From CAJINA01 sp964636125 (GTDB taxonomy: Bacteria > Desulfobacterota > Desulfobacteria > Desulfobacterales > CAJINA01): a stretch of DNA of 64,000 bases. The notes under the pieces were generated by a model that worked only from the letters and a program-made list of their open reading frames with translations, was not told the DNA's origin and ran no database searches. Location of the stretch: the NCBI GenBank assembly GCA_964636125.1, contig CAZWPX010000002.1, positions 1 through 64,000 of the forward strand, written 5' to 3'. Below are positions 34,335-43,020 of the stretch, piece after piece; positions within the stretch are counted from its first letter, which is position 1, and the number at the start of each line of letters is the position of its first letter. A program made the position numbers and the translations under genes.

Positions 34335-34622
34335 GGAAACAGCCCGGACTCACACTGGACCAAATTCATACAATGGCAGGATTCGAAAAGTCAGGAAGTC
34401 TATGGTTCAAGTGCAATAGTGCGGGCTGTGCGATTGGCATTTAGCTAGTAGCGGTTAGCTTTTGAATTAAACTTTTCAACATTTCATTATTCATGTCACT
34501 CTGAGCGAAGCGAAGAGTCCCCTCCGCGCAAAGGTTATGCTCTCTTGTTGGAGATTCTTCATCATTTCCCTCCCACCGCAGCCAGCATATGTTGCCTGAC
34601 CTTGGTTTGAATCTCAGCAGGG
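34335..34622. other. Gap with truncated MITE-like repeat and a receiver gene remnant
   Basis: No intact gene. It holds the truncated palindromic element (34494-34560) abutting the stop codon of a response-regulator remnant (34563 onward, minus strand), and a taactgcta/gttagct-like phrase at 34441-34465. Confidence 0.5.
34494..34560. repeat. MITE-like palindromic element, truncated copy 3
   Basis: Starts tgtcactctgagcgaagcga and carries the same interior (cgcaaaggttatgctctctt) as the reverse complement of copy 2. The right terminal repeat is cut after gattcttc, next to the receiver remnant. Insertion or deletion at this spot probably damaged the neighbouring gene. Confidence 0.65.
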
Positions 34623-34665
34623 TCAAACGGCTTGGTAATAAAGTCCACCTCGTATTTCTCCTCGT
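34563..34665 (-). pseudogene. C-terminal remnant of a response regulator
   Basis: The minus-strand frame reads VDFITKPFDPAEIQTKVRQH and ends MLAAVGGK before the TGA at 34563-34565. This is the typical beta5/alpha5 end of a receiver, with its Lys-Pro. The N-terminal three quarters, including the phospho-acceptor, are missing. Upstream it runs into a different gene fragment in another frame, so the locus is a deletion scar. Confidence 0.7.
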
Positions 34666-34937
34666 GCAATGAAAGCTTGAATCTTATTTTGCATGGCTTG
34701 TTCCAAGGTATGGGCATTTACAAGAACCTGCTTTGTACTGAACTTGGAAAATGCGATCATTTTTTGGTAATCGCATTCTTTCAACTCCCTTCGTATTTCA
34801 ATCTTCAACCGTTTTGGATATTGGGAAGACCTCAATTCGAATAGGAGCGTGTAATGCTTCATTTTAGCATCGGTAATTTCATAGTCCTTTTCAAACACCT
34901 TCCGAATAGTATCAAAGTATTTTTCCTGGGGTATCCT
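34650..34937 (-). pseudogene. Fragment resembling AbiEii/DUF1814-type nucleotidyltransferase
   Basis: The frame is open from 34937 but lacks a convincing start; the GTG at 34898 is the only candidate. It contains RLKIEIRRELK, KQVLVNAHTLEQAMQNKI and AFIARGEIR. The last part matches the K-hxA-hhxRGEhRD region typical of AbiEii-like nucleotidyltransferases (toxin of type IV TA systems, ~250-300 aa). Only ~90 residues remain: the N-terminal catalytic GS motif is absent, and the end runs out of frame into the receiver remnant. Assignment is by motif memory and moderate. Confidence 0.5.
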
Positions 34938-35071
34938 TTAATTAACATTATTGTTAATTATGTGCACCTGATAAGAAGCCCATTGTCAACCGCTAAACAA
35001 GCGCCTGGAGATTAGGGCCTCGGAATCCAAAGAAGCACTGATTGAATCTTTGATTACAAAGTGTAAGGCGC

Positions 35072-35455
35072 TCAACTCAGAGCAATATCAATAACTTCTG
35101 AAATTCTGTCAGCAGAAAAGGGCTTGGCGATCAATAAATCACCATGTTTGATTTGACATGCGGATTCTTCTTCCGGAGAGATAAGAGCGGACACAAAAAT
35201 CACCGGGATATGCCTGGTGCCACGATTTTCCTTCAAGCGTACACGCAAATCGCAACCGTCCATTCCCGGCATCATGATATCACTGATAACAAGATCAGGC
35301 TTGAATTTTTCCGCCCACTGGAGTCCTTCCTCACCGCTTTTGGTTTTCGTGATGTTTTGAAAGCCGATCTGAATCAGAATTGACTCCAGAATGCCCAAAT
35401 CTGTCTTACTGTCATCCACGATGAGAACTTCTAAATTTTCTCTTTTGGGTATCAT
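35072..35455 (-). CDS. Single-domain response regulator (CheY-like)
   Basis: A 127-aa receiver: EVLIVDDSKTDLG, acceptor Asp in VISDIMMPGMDG (about residue 60), VIFVSALIS and a Lys in LIAKPFSADR. No output domain. The second ATG (35455) is preferred because AAGGA lies 6 nt before it but abuts the first ATG at 35461 directly. It stands alone on the strand, close to the receiver/nucleotidyltransferase scar, so the locus may once have had more regulators. Its kinase is not identifiable. Confidence 0.87.
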   Translation of the reverse strand: MIPKRENLEVLIVDDSKTDLGILESILIQIGFQNITKTKSGEEGLQWAEKFKPDLVISDIMMPGMDGCDLRVRLKENRGTRHIPVIFVSALISPEEESACQIKHGDLLIAKPFSADRISEVIDIALS

Positions 35456-35574
35456 GGTCATTCCTTGCGATGGCAGGTGCTTCGAGGTGAATCAAAATCA
35501 ATGGTCAGGGTTGCCGCCAGCTTAAATTTTAGGATTCAACCAGTTTATAGCCAAGCGCACAATTGGAACAACCA

Positions 35575-36357
35575 TTAAATTTCCAACATCCCCCGGGCAT
35601 ACAACACGGCCTTGCCCGCTATGGCCACTCGGTCACCACGCTCCTCGCAAAACAGCTCCCCGCCCCTGGCGGAAACCTGCAGGGCGTGCAGTTGTTTTTT
35701 ATCTAACCGGGCGGCCCAGTATGGAATGAGGGTGCAGTGCGCACTGCCGGTCACCGGGTCCTCATCGATCCCTGCGTTGGGAGCAAAAAACCGGGAAACG
35801 AAATCCACCTTTTCACCAGGCGCGGTTACGATGACAGCAAACGCGTCTTTAATCCTGGCCAGGGCCGCGAAATCAGGGGCCATCTCCCTGACCCGGGCTT
35901 CATTGTCGAAGACAGCCAGAAGATCCCTTGAGCGGAAAAGCGCAGTAGGGGCACTGCCAAGCGCGTCAGCCAGTTCCGGCATCTCCACAGGGGTTTCAGC
36001 TTTGCGGGTCGGGAAATCCATGGAGAGCAGGCCCCCTTGTCTGGCAACCTGCAGTTCTCCGCTGGCGGTCTGAAAGCGAACCTTTGCAATTGCCTGTTCA
36101 ATATAATTGAAAATTATAAACGCACTGGCCAGGGTAGCATGCCCGCAAAGATCAATTTCCAGGGTCGGTGTGAACCAGCGCAGGTCGTAATTACCCCCTT
36201 TTCCAACCAGAAAAGCTGTTTCCGACAGGTTGTTTTCAGCCGCAACATCCTGCAGCACCCTGTCCGCCGGCCACGCGTCCAGCAGGCAAACCGCCGCCGG
36301 GTTCCCGCCAAAGACTTTATCTGTAAATGCGTCTACCTGGTAAAAGGGAATTTGCAT
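35575..36357 (-). CDS. PhzF family isomerase/epimerase-like protein
   Basis: A 260-aa protein with full PhzF/DAP-epimerase-fold length. N-terminal signature: VDAFTDKVFGGNPAAVCLL, then ENNLSETAFL with the expected catalytic Glu46. The second half has FFAPNAGIDEDPVTGSAHC, the family hallmark, and the closing SARGGELFCEERGDRV. PhzF proteins isomerise small metabolites; outside phenazine clusters the substrate is generally unknown. AGGAG lies 9 nt before the ATG. No phenazine genes are nearby, so a housekeeping or detoxification role is more likely. Confidence 0.93.
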   Translation of the reverse strand: MQIPFYQVDAFTDKVFGGNPAAVCLLDAWPADRVLQDVAAENNLSETAFLVGKGGNYDLRWFTPTLEIDLCGHATLASAFIIFNYIEQAIAKVRFQTASGELQVARQGGLLSMDFPTRKAETPVEMPELADALGSAPTALFRSRDLLAVFDNEARVREMAPDFAALARIKDAFAVIVTAPGEKVDFVSRFFAPNAGIDEDPVTGSAHCTLIPYWAARLDKKQLHALQVSARGGELFCEERGDRVAIAGKAVLYARGMLEI

Positions 36358-36392
36358 GGTGATTTAGCTCCTGAGGAAAGGATTCAAGGATC

Positions 36393-36770
36393 CTATGGTT
36401 CAAGGGGTCGAGGGTTTTTCTCAAGGGAGTTTATCAATGCTTTCAGCATTCTCTCCACGTCCCCTATAGTGGCTTTTAACTCCGGAAACTTATCATTGCC
36501 AACATAATCCAAATCACCGGCCAGCATGACCTGGGTTTCCAGTTCACATACGGAGCCGTAGGCTATATATAGAAATCTTATATATTCGGGCGTTGTTTTG
36601 CGCCCATACCCCTCGGCAATATTTGACGGGATAGAGACCGCGGACCTCCGGATTTGCGAGGTCAAACCATACATTTCATCTTTGGGAAAACGTTTTGTAA
36701 CCCGATATATCTGCACGCACAGAGAATATGCCTTCTGCCAAACCTTTAGTTGTTTGTAGTTCTTGAGCAT
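36393..36770 (-). CDS. Four-helix-bundle protein (S23/IVS-type)
   Basis: A 125-aa protein starting MLKNYKQLKVWQKAY, with RFPKDEMYGLTSQIRRSAVSI and SNIAEGYGR, the signatures of the four-helix-bundle family first seen in intervening sequences of 23S rRNA genes. ATG at 36770 has GGAG 8 nt upstream; a GTG nine bases earlier is less likely. Here it is a free-standing gene flanked by degenerate intergenic repeats, not in an rRNA operon. Such genes are scattered in many Desulfobacterota and Bacteroidota genomes. The function is unknown. Confidence 0.9.
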   Translation of the reverse strand: MLKNYKQLKVWQKAYSLCVQIYRVTKRFPKDEMYGLTSQIRRSAVSIPSNIAEGYGRKTTPEYIRFLYIAYGSVCELETQVMLAGDLDYVGNDKFPELKATIGDVERMLKALINSLEKNPRPLEP

Positions 36771-36779
36771 TACAAACAC

Positions 36780-36860
36780 TCCGTGCCTTCAAATCCTGGC
36801 TCCTCAGGCCCTTGACCACTCGAACCCTTGAATCCTCGAATCCTCGAACCCTGCATTTAC
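36780..36860. repeat. Degenerate phrase repeat (gaacccttgaatcctcgaatcc type)
   Basis: Consecutive units such as caaatcctgg, cccttgaccactcg, aacccttgaatcc and tcgaatcctcgaacc form an irregular tandem of roughly 10-nt phrases. Related strings appear at 25340-25475, 36375-36420 and 38160-38215. Confidence 0.5.
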
Positions 36861-36864
36861 AGCC

Positions 36865-37185
36865 CTACAGGTAATCCTCCCTCACCGGTGAGAACACCTC
36901 CACCACCACCGAATCAGCCAGAACATCCACCCCATGCGGGACATCCCCGTGGATGCACCAGGTATCCCCAGGCCCACACTCAAGGGTCTCACCGTCTATG
37001 GTAAACCGCATCTGCCCGCTGACCATAAAGCCGGTCTGTTCGTATATGTGCTGGTGCACCGGTATCACGGCGCCTTTCCGCAGATGGAATTTCGCCAGCA
37101 GGGTCTTCTCACCATAGGCCAGGGTTTTCATCTCGACACCGTCGACCAACTCCCGGTAACCCGCATCTGATTGCTTCGTAAACAT
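36865..37185 (-). CDS. Small cupin-domain protein
   Basis: A 106-aa single cupin. Motif 1 is KGAVIPVHQHIYEQTGFMVSG, carrying the His-His-Glu metal ligands; motif 2 is GPGDTWCIHGDVPHGVDV, carrying a His ligand. Such small cupins are metal-binding and serve as isomerases, dioxygenases or sensors; the substrate cannot be read. It starts 3 nt after the stop codon of the patatin gene, so the two are co-transcribed. Family call firm, function open. Confidence 0.9.
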   Translation of the reverse strand: MFTKQSDAGYRELVDGVEMKTLAYGEKTLLAKFHLRKGAVIPVHQHIYEQTGFMVSGQMRFTIDGETLECGPGDTWCIHGDVPHGVDVLADSVVVEVFSPVREDYL

Positions 37186-37188
37186 TGC

Positions 37189-38106
37189 CTACACCCCCAC
37201 ATAGTCGGTTAACTGATCGCCTGCCATCCGGACGCACCTGCGCCCTGCTGCAATCATTTCAGCGGCCTTATCCAACTCAAGCAGCCCCACATCGCCTGTC
37301 CGCGGCACCAGCATAATGTCCGGCGGGTCGCCGGCCATGCGGCTGCGGGTGATGCGATCCTGCATAATGTCAATGAAGCTTGCCAGGACATCAAACATGC
37401 CCGGACTGTTAGACGTTTCTTTGGAAAAGACGGACAGAACCGGGTTGTCTTCAAATTTGGCGGCCAGTTTCTCAAGCAGCGAAAGCTCGGTATCCACAGG
37501 GGGTTCGGCGTCTTTGGGCGGTATTTTTAAATGCTTCCCTACAAGATCCCCGTTCAAGTTGACAGAAATGACAACATGGGCGCCCATGGCCCGGCAAACC
37601 GACACCGGGACCGGATTTACAAGACCGCCGTCCAGGAGCCACTGGTCCGCATATTTTACCGGGGTCAATAACACCGGAAGCGCCATGGATGCCCTGACGG
37701 CCTTGATAATGGAGCCGCTTTTAAACCATATTTCCTGGCCGGACTCCATATCCGTGGCGACGGTGGCAAACGGCATGGAGAGGTCTTCAATCCGGGTATC
37801 ACCCAGGTATTTTTCCAGGAACTCGACCAGGAGTTTGCCTTCTATAAATCCGCCGCCGGCAATCAAGCTTATATCCATCATTTTGGCAATGCTCCACTTG
37901 TCCAGACCTCTTACCCAGCTTTCGAATTCATCTAATTTCCCGCAGACATAAAACGCTCCGACAATCGCCCCGACGGAGGTCCCGCAGACCAGGTCAGGCT
38001 TAACCCCGAGGGTTTCCAGTTCGCGAATCACCCCAATATGAGACATCCCCCGCGCCGATCCGCTGCCCAGAGCAAGCCCGATTCTTGTTTTTGTGCTGGT
38101 TGCCAT
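37189..38106 (-). CDS. Patatin-like phospholipase (RssA/YchK type)
   Basis: A 305-aa protein. N-terminal GLALGSGSARGMSHIGV forms the oxyanion-hole glycine loop, CGTSVGAIVG carries nucleophile Ser44 (GxSxG), and LLDGGLVNPVP carries the catalytic Asp (DGG). These complete the Ser-Asp dyad of bacterial patatins, which hydrolyse acyl ester bonds of lipids. No signal peptide, so a cytoplasmic or peripheral-membrane location is likely. The cupin gene follows 3 nt downstream in the same operon. Confidence 0.93.
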   Translation of the reverse strand: MATSTKTRIGLALGSGSARGMSHIGVIRELETLGVKPDLVCGTSVGAIVGAFYVCGKLDEFESWVRGLDKWSIAKMMDISLIAGGGFIEGKLLVEFLEKYLGDTRIEDLSMPFATVATDMESGQEIWFKSGSIIKAVRASMALPVLLTPVKYADQWLLDGGLVNPVPVSVCRAMGAHVVISVNLNGDLVGKHLKIPPKDAEPPVDTELSLLEKLAAKFEDNPVLSVFSKETSNSPGMFDVLASFIDIMQDRITRSRMAGDPPDIMLVPRTGDVGLLELDKAAEMIAAGRRCVRMAGDQLTDYVGV

Positions 38107-38449
38107 GTGTATGCTCCTGTGTTGATTAACTATCCCAAATCCCCTGACCTCTGCCCCGTGTCCCTTGGTTACACCCTAAAGGGTTCGAGGAGTCAAGGAT
38201 TCAGGGGGTCAAGTGAAAACCTTAAAACCAGATCCAAGGCCATGAAGATCATACTGTTTGGGCATATCCGTTCCGTTGATTTGTCACTCTGAGCGGAGCA
38301 AAGCGTCTCCGGCGGAAAAAGACAGCCCATATACGGACGCAAATCCCGCCCATAAGGATTTCAGTTGTCGTATTTGGGTTTAGCCCTTGACTGTCATGCC
38401 GGACTTGATCTGACATCTGTCCTCTGCCGTCTGGCCCCTGCCCTCTGCC
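38107..38449. other. Intergenic region with several repeat remnants
   Basis: No gene is supported. It contains a phrase repeat (cctctgcccc, gggttcgaggagtcaaggatt, 38150-38215), a half MITE-like end (tgtcactctgagcgg at 38282), a half copy of the gtcatgccgga palindrome (about 38392-38416) and a tctgccgtctggcccctgcc run (38416-38455). Confidence 0.5.
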
Positions 38450-38932
38450 CTACCCCACCAACTCTGCAAGACTGCGAATAACCCCGGCCCCCCTGGGATC
38501 GCCCTTCCGGCCGGCCGGATTATACCAGATCCCCTGCAGACCGGCAGCCATGGCACCGTGGACATCTGTCTCCAGGCTGTCACCCACCATCACAATTTCC
38601 TGCGGCTGTGACCCGATAGCTGCCAGAATGGTCTTAAAAAACTCCGTTGCCGGCTTGCGATACCCCACATTCTCAAAACAGAACACCCGGTCGATATAGG
38701 CGGCCAGGCCAACCCTTGCAAGGGCCCTTTCGATGTCTGCAGTCGTTGAGTCCTGGGCATTGGTGGCCAGATAGCAGCAGGCGCTTTCATGCAGGGCTTC
38801 CAGGGTCCGGCGGGCGCCGCTGACTGCTTTAACCACTTCCCAAAGATACATGGGACCGCCGGCATCCGGAAAATCGACCATCAAGGTGTCGCCCCAGTCA
38901 AAAAGGTAATGCTTGAATGTCAAATGGCACAT
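38450..38932 (-). CDS. HAD superfamily hydrolase
   Basis: A 160-aa protein from the ATG at 38932. Motif I is FDWGDTL (DxxxT type with both Asp), motif II is LATNAQ, motif III is RKPATEFF and motif IV is VMVGDSLETDV. It is a phosphohydrolase of the HAD-IA type. It is short for that subfamily (usually ~200-230 aa), with a small cap between motifs I and II. An alternative TTG start at 38962 adds ten residues. The substrate is unknown. It is probably transcribed after the DMT transporter gene upstream (gap 118 nt). Confidence 0.87.
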   Translation of the reverse strand: MCHLTFKHYLFDWGDTLMVDFPDAGGPMYLWEVVKAVSGARRTLEALHESACCYLATNAQDSTTADIERALARVGLAAYIDRVFCFENVGYRKPATEFFKTILAAIGSQPQEIVMVGDSLETDVHGAMAAGLQGIWYNPAGRKGDPRGAGVIRSLAELVG

Positions 38933-39050
38933 ACATATCTCAGGTTCAGGGTTCTGGGTCAAAATGTGAACACCTACGGTTCATACCGTACCGATTGAAC
39001 CTGCCCTGGTCCTCCACTAAAAGCGGCAGCTTTCGTATGCGGGCGCCGCA

Positions 39051-39929
39051 TCATCTCCGATTGGCCAGCAGGAGGCCCGGAATAATGAGCCCGAACCCGG
39101 CCAGGTGGAACCAGCGGACAACCTCTCCCAGAAAGAAAATCGCCAGTAAGCTGCCGAATACAGGCATCAGGTACAGGAACATTCCTCCCCGGTTGGCTCC
39201 CACCAGTTCAATCCCGCGGTTAAAACAAAAATAGGATATGATGGAAGGAAACAGGGCCACAAACCCCACGGCCAATACAGTTGTCCGGTTGAATGCAATC
39301 ACACGGCCGGACAGAATCTCCCCCATATAAAGAGGCAGCAGCAGCAGAGTCCCCAGGATGAAAGTCACAGCCATGAGGCTCAATTGATGTATGGGTGGCC
39401 TTTTGCACAGCATAACCGAATAGCCCGCATAGCATATGACCGCAATAAAGATATAGATGTCCCCCCGATTAAGGGTCAGGGCGCGCAGCACTGCCAGATC
39501 CCCCCTGATGATGATCACCACGGCCCCGGCCAGGCAGATCAGCACCCCCAGTATCTGGGGCACGGTCACTTTTTCCCGGAAAATCAGGAAAGAGAGCGCC
39601 ACGATGAACACCGGCATCATGGACTGCAGCAAAAAAGAATTGATGGCAATGGTCCACTGCAGTCCGGAATATAAGAGCGCGTTGAAAGCAGCGATACCGA
39701 TGGCAGAAAGCAGAACGAGTATCGGCCAGTGGCGCTTGATCACAACCCAGTCTTTTCTCAGGTGGGGGCGGGCAACCAGCAACATAATCAGTGCGGCCGC
39801 AAACCAGCGCCAGAATGCAAAAGCAACCGGGGGGATGTCCAGCCTTACCGCCCGGCCCACCACCGTATTCCCAGACCAGAACAATATGGCGAGGGCAAGC
39901 AGAACGTACGGCATTCCGGAAATTTTCAA
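39051..39929 (-). CDS. DMT superfamily transporter (EamA type)
   Basis: A 292-aa integral membrane protein with about ten hydrophobic helices in two EamA repeats. The first starts YVLLALAILFWSGNTVVG; the second starts GDIYIFIAVICYAGYSVML. The ELVGANRGGMFLYLMPVFGSLLAIFFLGE end is typical of the family. Members export amino acids, nucleotides or other metabolites; the substrate cannot be predicted. Location: inner membrane. Confidence 0.92.
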   Translation of the reverse strand: MKISGMPYVLLALAILFWSGNTVVGRAVRLDIPPVAFAFWRWFAAALIMLLVARPHLRKDWVVIKRHWPILVLLSAIGIAAFNALLYSGLQWTIAINSFLLQSMMPVFIVALSFLIFREKVTVPQILGVLICLAGAVVIIIRGDLAVLRALTLNRGDIYIFIAVICYAGYSVMLCKRPPIHQLSLMAVTFILGTLLLLPLYMGEILSGRVIAFNRTTVLAVGFVALFPSIISYFCFNRGIELVGANRGGMFLYLMPVFGSLLAIFFLGEVVRWFHLAGFGLIIPGLLLANRR

Positions 39930-40200
39930 TGCGTTATCCAGTAAAGGCTGTAATAGCCTGGGCCCAAGCTTTGTTCATATGGTTTTGCTGACTGCCTTTA
40001 GGGGCCTCGTAATAAAATAATTGCGCAAGATTGCGCCGGATTTTGGTTCGTCAGCAAGGCAGATCCGCCGGTGCATATCAGGATATGTAGCGGTGGATGT
40101 AACGCAGCAGACGGGCCAAAAGACAAGCAAGATATGTAATTATTTTTTTTCGCGGCCCTAACTTCAGTCTTCAGCCTTCAACCTTTTTACCTGAGCTTCT
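39930..40200. other. Intergenic gap
   Basis: Upstream of the DMT gene and downstream of the sensor kinase. No gene is seen. Positions 40160-40190 hold a cttcagtcttcagccttcaacc phrase, another example of the degenerate intergenic repeats. Confidence 0.4.
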
Positions 40201-42960
40201 TTATCCAGCATCCAGGGGGAGCTTGATTACAAATGTCGCGCCCCTGCCCGGTTCAGATTTTACTTTCAGCTGACCACGATGATTCTCAGTTATGATAAAG
40301 TAGGAAACGGACAACCCCAAACCGGTGCCGACGCCAACCGGCTTGGTGGTAAAAAAAGGTTCGAAAATCCGTTTGCTGACCGCTTCATCCATACCGGGAC
40401 CGTTGTCCTCGATTTCGATGACTGCCAGCTCGGTTTCCGTTCGAACTTTTAAAATAAAGTGAGGCGGTTGCTGCCGGTCCTCTTTCTCCGCCATGGCGTG
40501 GGCACCATTTTTCAACAGATTCAGGAAAACCTGCTGAATTTTACTCCCGTCACACACCACAGCAGGCATGTCCGGGGCATATTCCCGCACAATGATGATC
40601 CTTTTAAAATCATACTGCTTCTTCAAGTCATAATCATTACTCACCAGTTCCAGGGTCTTTTCGAGCAGGTCGGCCAGGTCATGTGGCAGAAAACGGGCCT
40701 CACTTTTGCGACTGAAAGAGAGCATGTTATCCACAATTTCAGCGGCCCGGCGACCGTCATGCATAACTGATTCAAATTTCTGAGGCAGACCACGTTTGGC
40801 CATGTAGGCATTGATCGCCTCAAACTCCAGGCCCGCCTCTTCCGCCGCTCGCCGGTTGGCGGGCAGATCATCCGTTAGCCGGCTGCTGATCAACTGAACA
40901 TTTTGAAGAATGCCTGCCAGGGGGTTGTTGATTTCGTGCGCCATCCCGGCAGCCAAACCGCCCACCGAAAGCATTTTCTCGGCCTGGATCATCATTTCAC
41001 GCGCTTTGATGAGCTCTGCGGTGCGCTCTTTGACCCTGTCCTCCAGGTTGTCCCGATGCCGGGCAAGGGCCATTTCAGCCTGCTGCCGATCATTAATTTC
41101 GGCCTTTAATTGGGTGTTGGCCTGTTCGGCGCTCTCCTGGGACAGCTCCATTTTCCGAATGTGCTGCTGGATGCTGTCAGCCATGTCGTTAAACGCCTGG
41201 ATCAACTGCCCCATCTCATCGCTGGACTTGCTTTCCAATCGATGACTCCGGTCACCCTTCCTGAAATGCTGGATCCCATTCACCAGATAGGTAATCCGAC
41301 CGGTGAGGACCGCCGCCATCCAGATGGCGATAACGATGACAATACAGATCATCCCCACGGTATAGAACGTCAAGTCACGCGCGGTCCCCTTCAAGGCGGT
41401 ACTCATGAGGGCCTGATTTCTCCGATTCTGGTCCTCAAGATCACCACTGTATTTTTTCTCGATAGCCTCGATGTCTTTGGCGGTCTGGACGGCCGGGCGG
41501 TGGAACTCGTGGACATTGGCGCCGATGGTCACATATCCGAACCCCCTGGGATGGTTCCCGTAGCGACCCGTAAAATAGGGAATTGACGCGGCAGTGGTGA
41601 GCTTCCACAACCCACTCCAGAAAATCAGAAAAGAGCCCGACCCTCCGTTTTGGGTAAGATTGTGCCAGCCGGCACATTGGGGGGCAAAGTTGAGATAGCG
41701 GCAATCAAGGGCGACCAGGCCGGCCCGGGTCAACTCCCCCGCCGGCTTTTTCTGCAGGGATTGTTCCTTGTAGACAGGGGCGGCCTTCTCAAATTCCGAC
41801 ATGGAATAACCAAGGCTCGCGTATAGCGCGTACATCTCCTCGTCGAGCCAGGAAACCCTCCGCTCTCCGGTTTCCGGATCATACCCCGGAATGAAATAAT
41901 CCCGGGGGTGCGAAATATTGCGGCCTTCATAGTCCCAGATAAAAGCGTAGTTCCCCGAACTTGCATCGGAGATGGGTGAATAGCGCTCTTCGGTGGGTAC
42001 GATATGGTCGCTGAATTCCATGATGTGCGTGTGATCCAGGGCCAGGGTGACATACCCTTTAATTTTACCATCCGCCACCACCGGGGTGCTCCAGCGGACC
42101 AGCCCCTGGAAGCGTTTGCCCACCGGGTTTTCTTTACCGGCGTACCCTGATTCCTCCGGGGCAAACGGAATACCCATTTTTGCGGACCGGACCTTATTGT
42201 ACGTTCCGATCATGTGCCCTTTGACATATGCCCCGATTACTTCCGAAACGTATATCTCTCCAATGGCCAATTTCTGAATATCATCAAAATAGGTTTCCGC
42301 CCGGCACCAGGTATTCTCAGGCCTGGATATATCCGCCAATGTCTTTGACACGACTCCGGAAGTCGTCACTTTGATCTGCTCAATACCCTGCAGGTCCACG
42401 AAGGTCATTTCAAAATAAAGCGGCTTGTTCTGGGGATAACCGGTCTGCTCGGGGGGGCGGGAGTGAAAGTCCCGGCTGTTGTCTTTGTTCCGGGAGGTGA
42501 CAATCTCATCCGGGGTTGTAGGCTTTTCAAGGGGCACCCAGACCTTACCAGCCTTGTCCAGAATCCAATCGCCGTGGTTGATTACCGGTCGCAGCCGGGC
42601 CGACAGAAACCGCCGGTACAGTGCTGCATCCGGGTCAAGCTGGGCGGCCAGTTCTATATCCCGATCTCGGCCGTGTAGAAAATCAGCAACAGATCGGGCG
42701 GTATCCGTTGTCAGGCGCTCGATGGCTTCACGTGATTTAACATCCAGCGCCCGGATTGAGTTTTCCGTGGCCAAATCAGCCACACCATTGACGACGCTGT
42801 GTGTATTGGCCACCATCTTACTGGCTTCATCTTCAACGGTTACCCCGAGACTGAAAATCTCATTCCAGGCAAACCAGGCCAGCACAATCAAGGGCAACAC
42901 CTTGATAAGTACAAATATTCCAATCAGCTTGTCTCTGATACCCGGTGAATAGGTTTTCAT
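40201..42960 (-). CDS. Membrane sensor histidine kinase with dCache domain
   Basis: A 919-aa protein. A first membrane helix (LIGIFVLIKVLPLIVLAWFAW, ~12-32) is followed by a ~480-residue periplasmic region with a dCache-like fold (WILDKAGKVWVPLEKP, YFEMTFVDLQGIEQIKV). The second helix is near 535-555 (FYTVGMICIVIVIAIWMAAV). HAMP follows (GIQHFRKGDRSHRLESKSSDEMGQL), then a coiled coil. HisKA carries phospho-His675 (GMAHEINNPLAG), and HATPase_c has LNLLKNGAHAM, EDNGPGMDE and GVGTGLGLS. No receiver is fused. The NtrB-like HEINNPL box suggests an NtrC-type partner, not present nearby. The small Arg-rich gene 60 nt upstream may share its transcript. Confidence 0.93.
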   Translation of the reverse strand: MKTYSPGIRDKLIGIFVLIKVLPLIVLAWFAWNEIFSLGVTVEDEASKMVANTHSVVNGVADLATENSIRALDVKSREAIERLTTDTARSVADFLHGRDRDIELAAQLDPDAALYRRFLSARLRPVINHGDWILDKAGKVWVPLEKPTTPDEIVTSRNKDNSRDFHSRPPEQTGYPQNKPLYFEMTFVDLQGIEQIKVTTSGVVSKTLADISRPENTWCRAETYFDDIQKLAIGEIYVSEVIGAYVKGHMIGTYNKVRSAKMGIPFAPEESGYAGKENPVGKRFQGLVRWSTPVVADGKIKGYVTLALDHTHIMEFSDHIVPTEERYSPISDASSGNYAFIWDYEGRNISHPRDYFIPGYDPETGERRVSWLDEEMYALYASLGYSMSEFEKAAPVYKEQSLQKKPAGELTRAGLVALDCRYLNFAPQCAGWHNLTQNGGSGSFLIFWSGLWKLTTAASIPYFTGRYGNHPRGFGYVTIGANVHEFHRPAVQTAKDIEAIEKKYSGDLEDQNRRNQALMSTALKGTARDLTFYTVGMICIVIVIAIWMAAVLTGRITYLVNGIQHFRKGDRSHRLESKSSDEMGQLIQAFNDMADSIQQHIRKMELSQESAEQANTQLKAEINDRQQAEMALARHRDNLEDRVKERTAELIKAREMMIQAEKMLSVGGLAAGMAHEINNPLAGILQNVQLISSRLTDDLPANRRAAEEAGLEFEAINAYMAKRGLPQKFESVMHDGRRAAEIVDNMLSFSRKSEARFLPHDLADLLEKTLELVSNDYDLKKQYDFKRIIIVREYAPDMPAVVCDGSKIQQVFLNLLKNGAHAMAEKEDRQQPPHFILKVRTETELAVIEIEDNGPGMDEAVSKRIFEPFFTTKPVGVGTGLGLSVSYFIITENHRGQLKVKSEPGRGATFVIKLPLDAG

Positions 42961-43020
42961 AGATCCTTTAGGGCGTTCGCCCCTGCGATCAGGTTTATTT
43001 CGGGATGATACCGACCAGGA

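Noticed and set aside
36780..36860. Possible CRISPR-like array
   Set aside because: Units are about 10 nt, unequal and without spacers; no cas genes are nearby.
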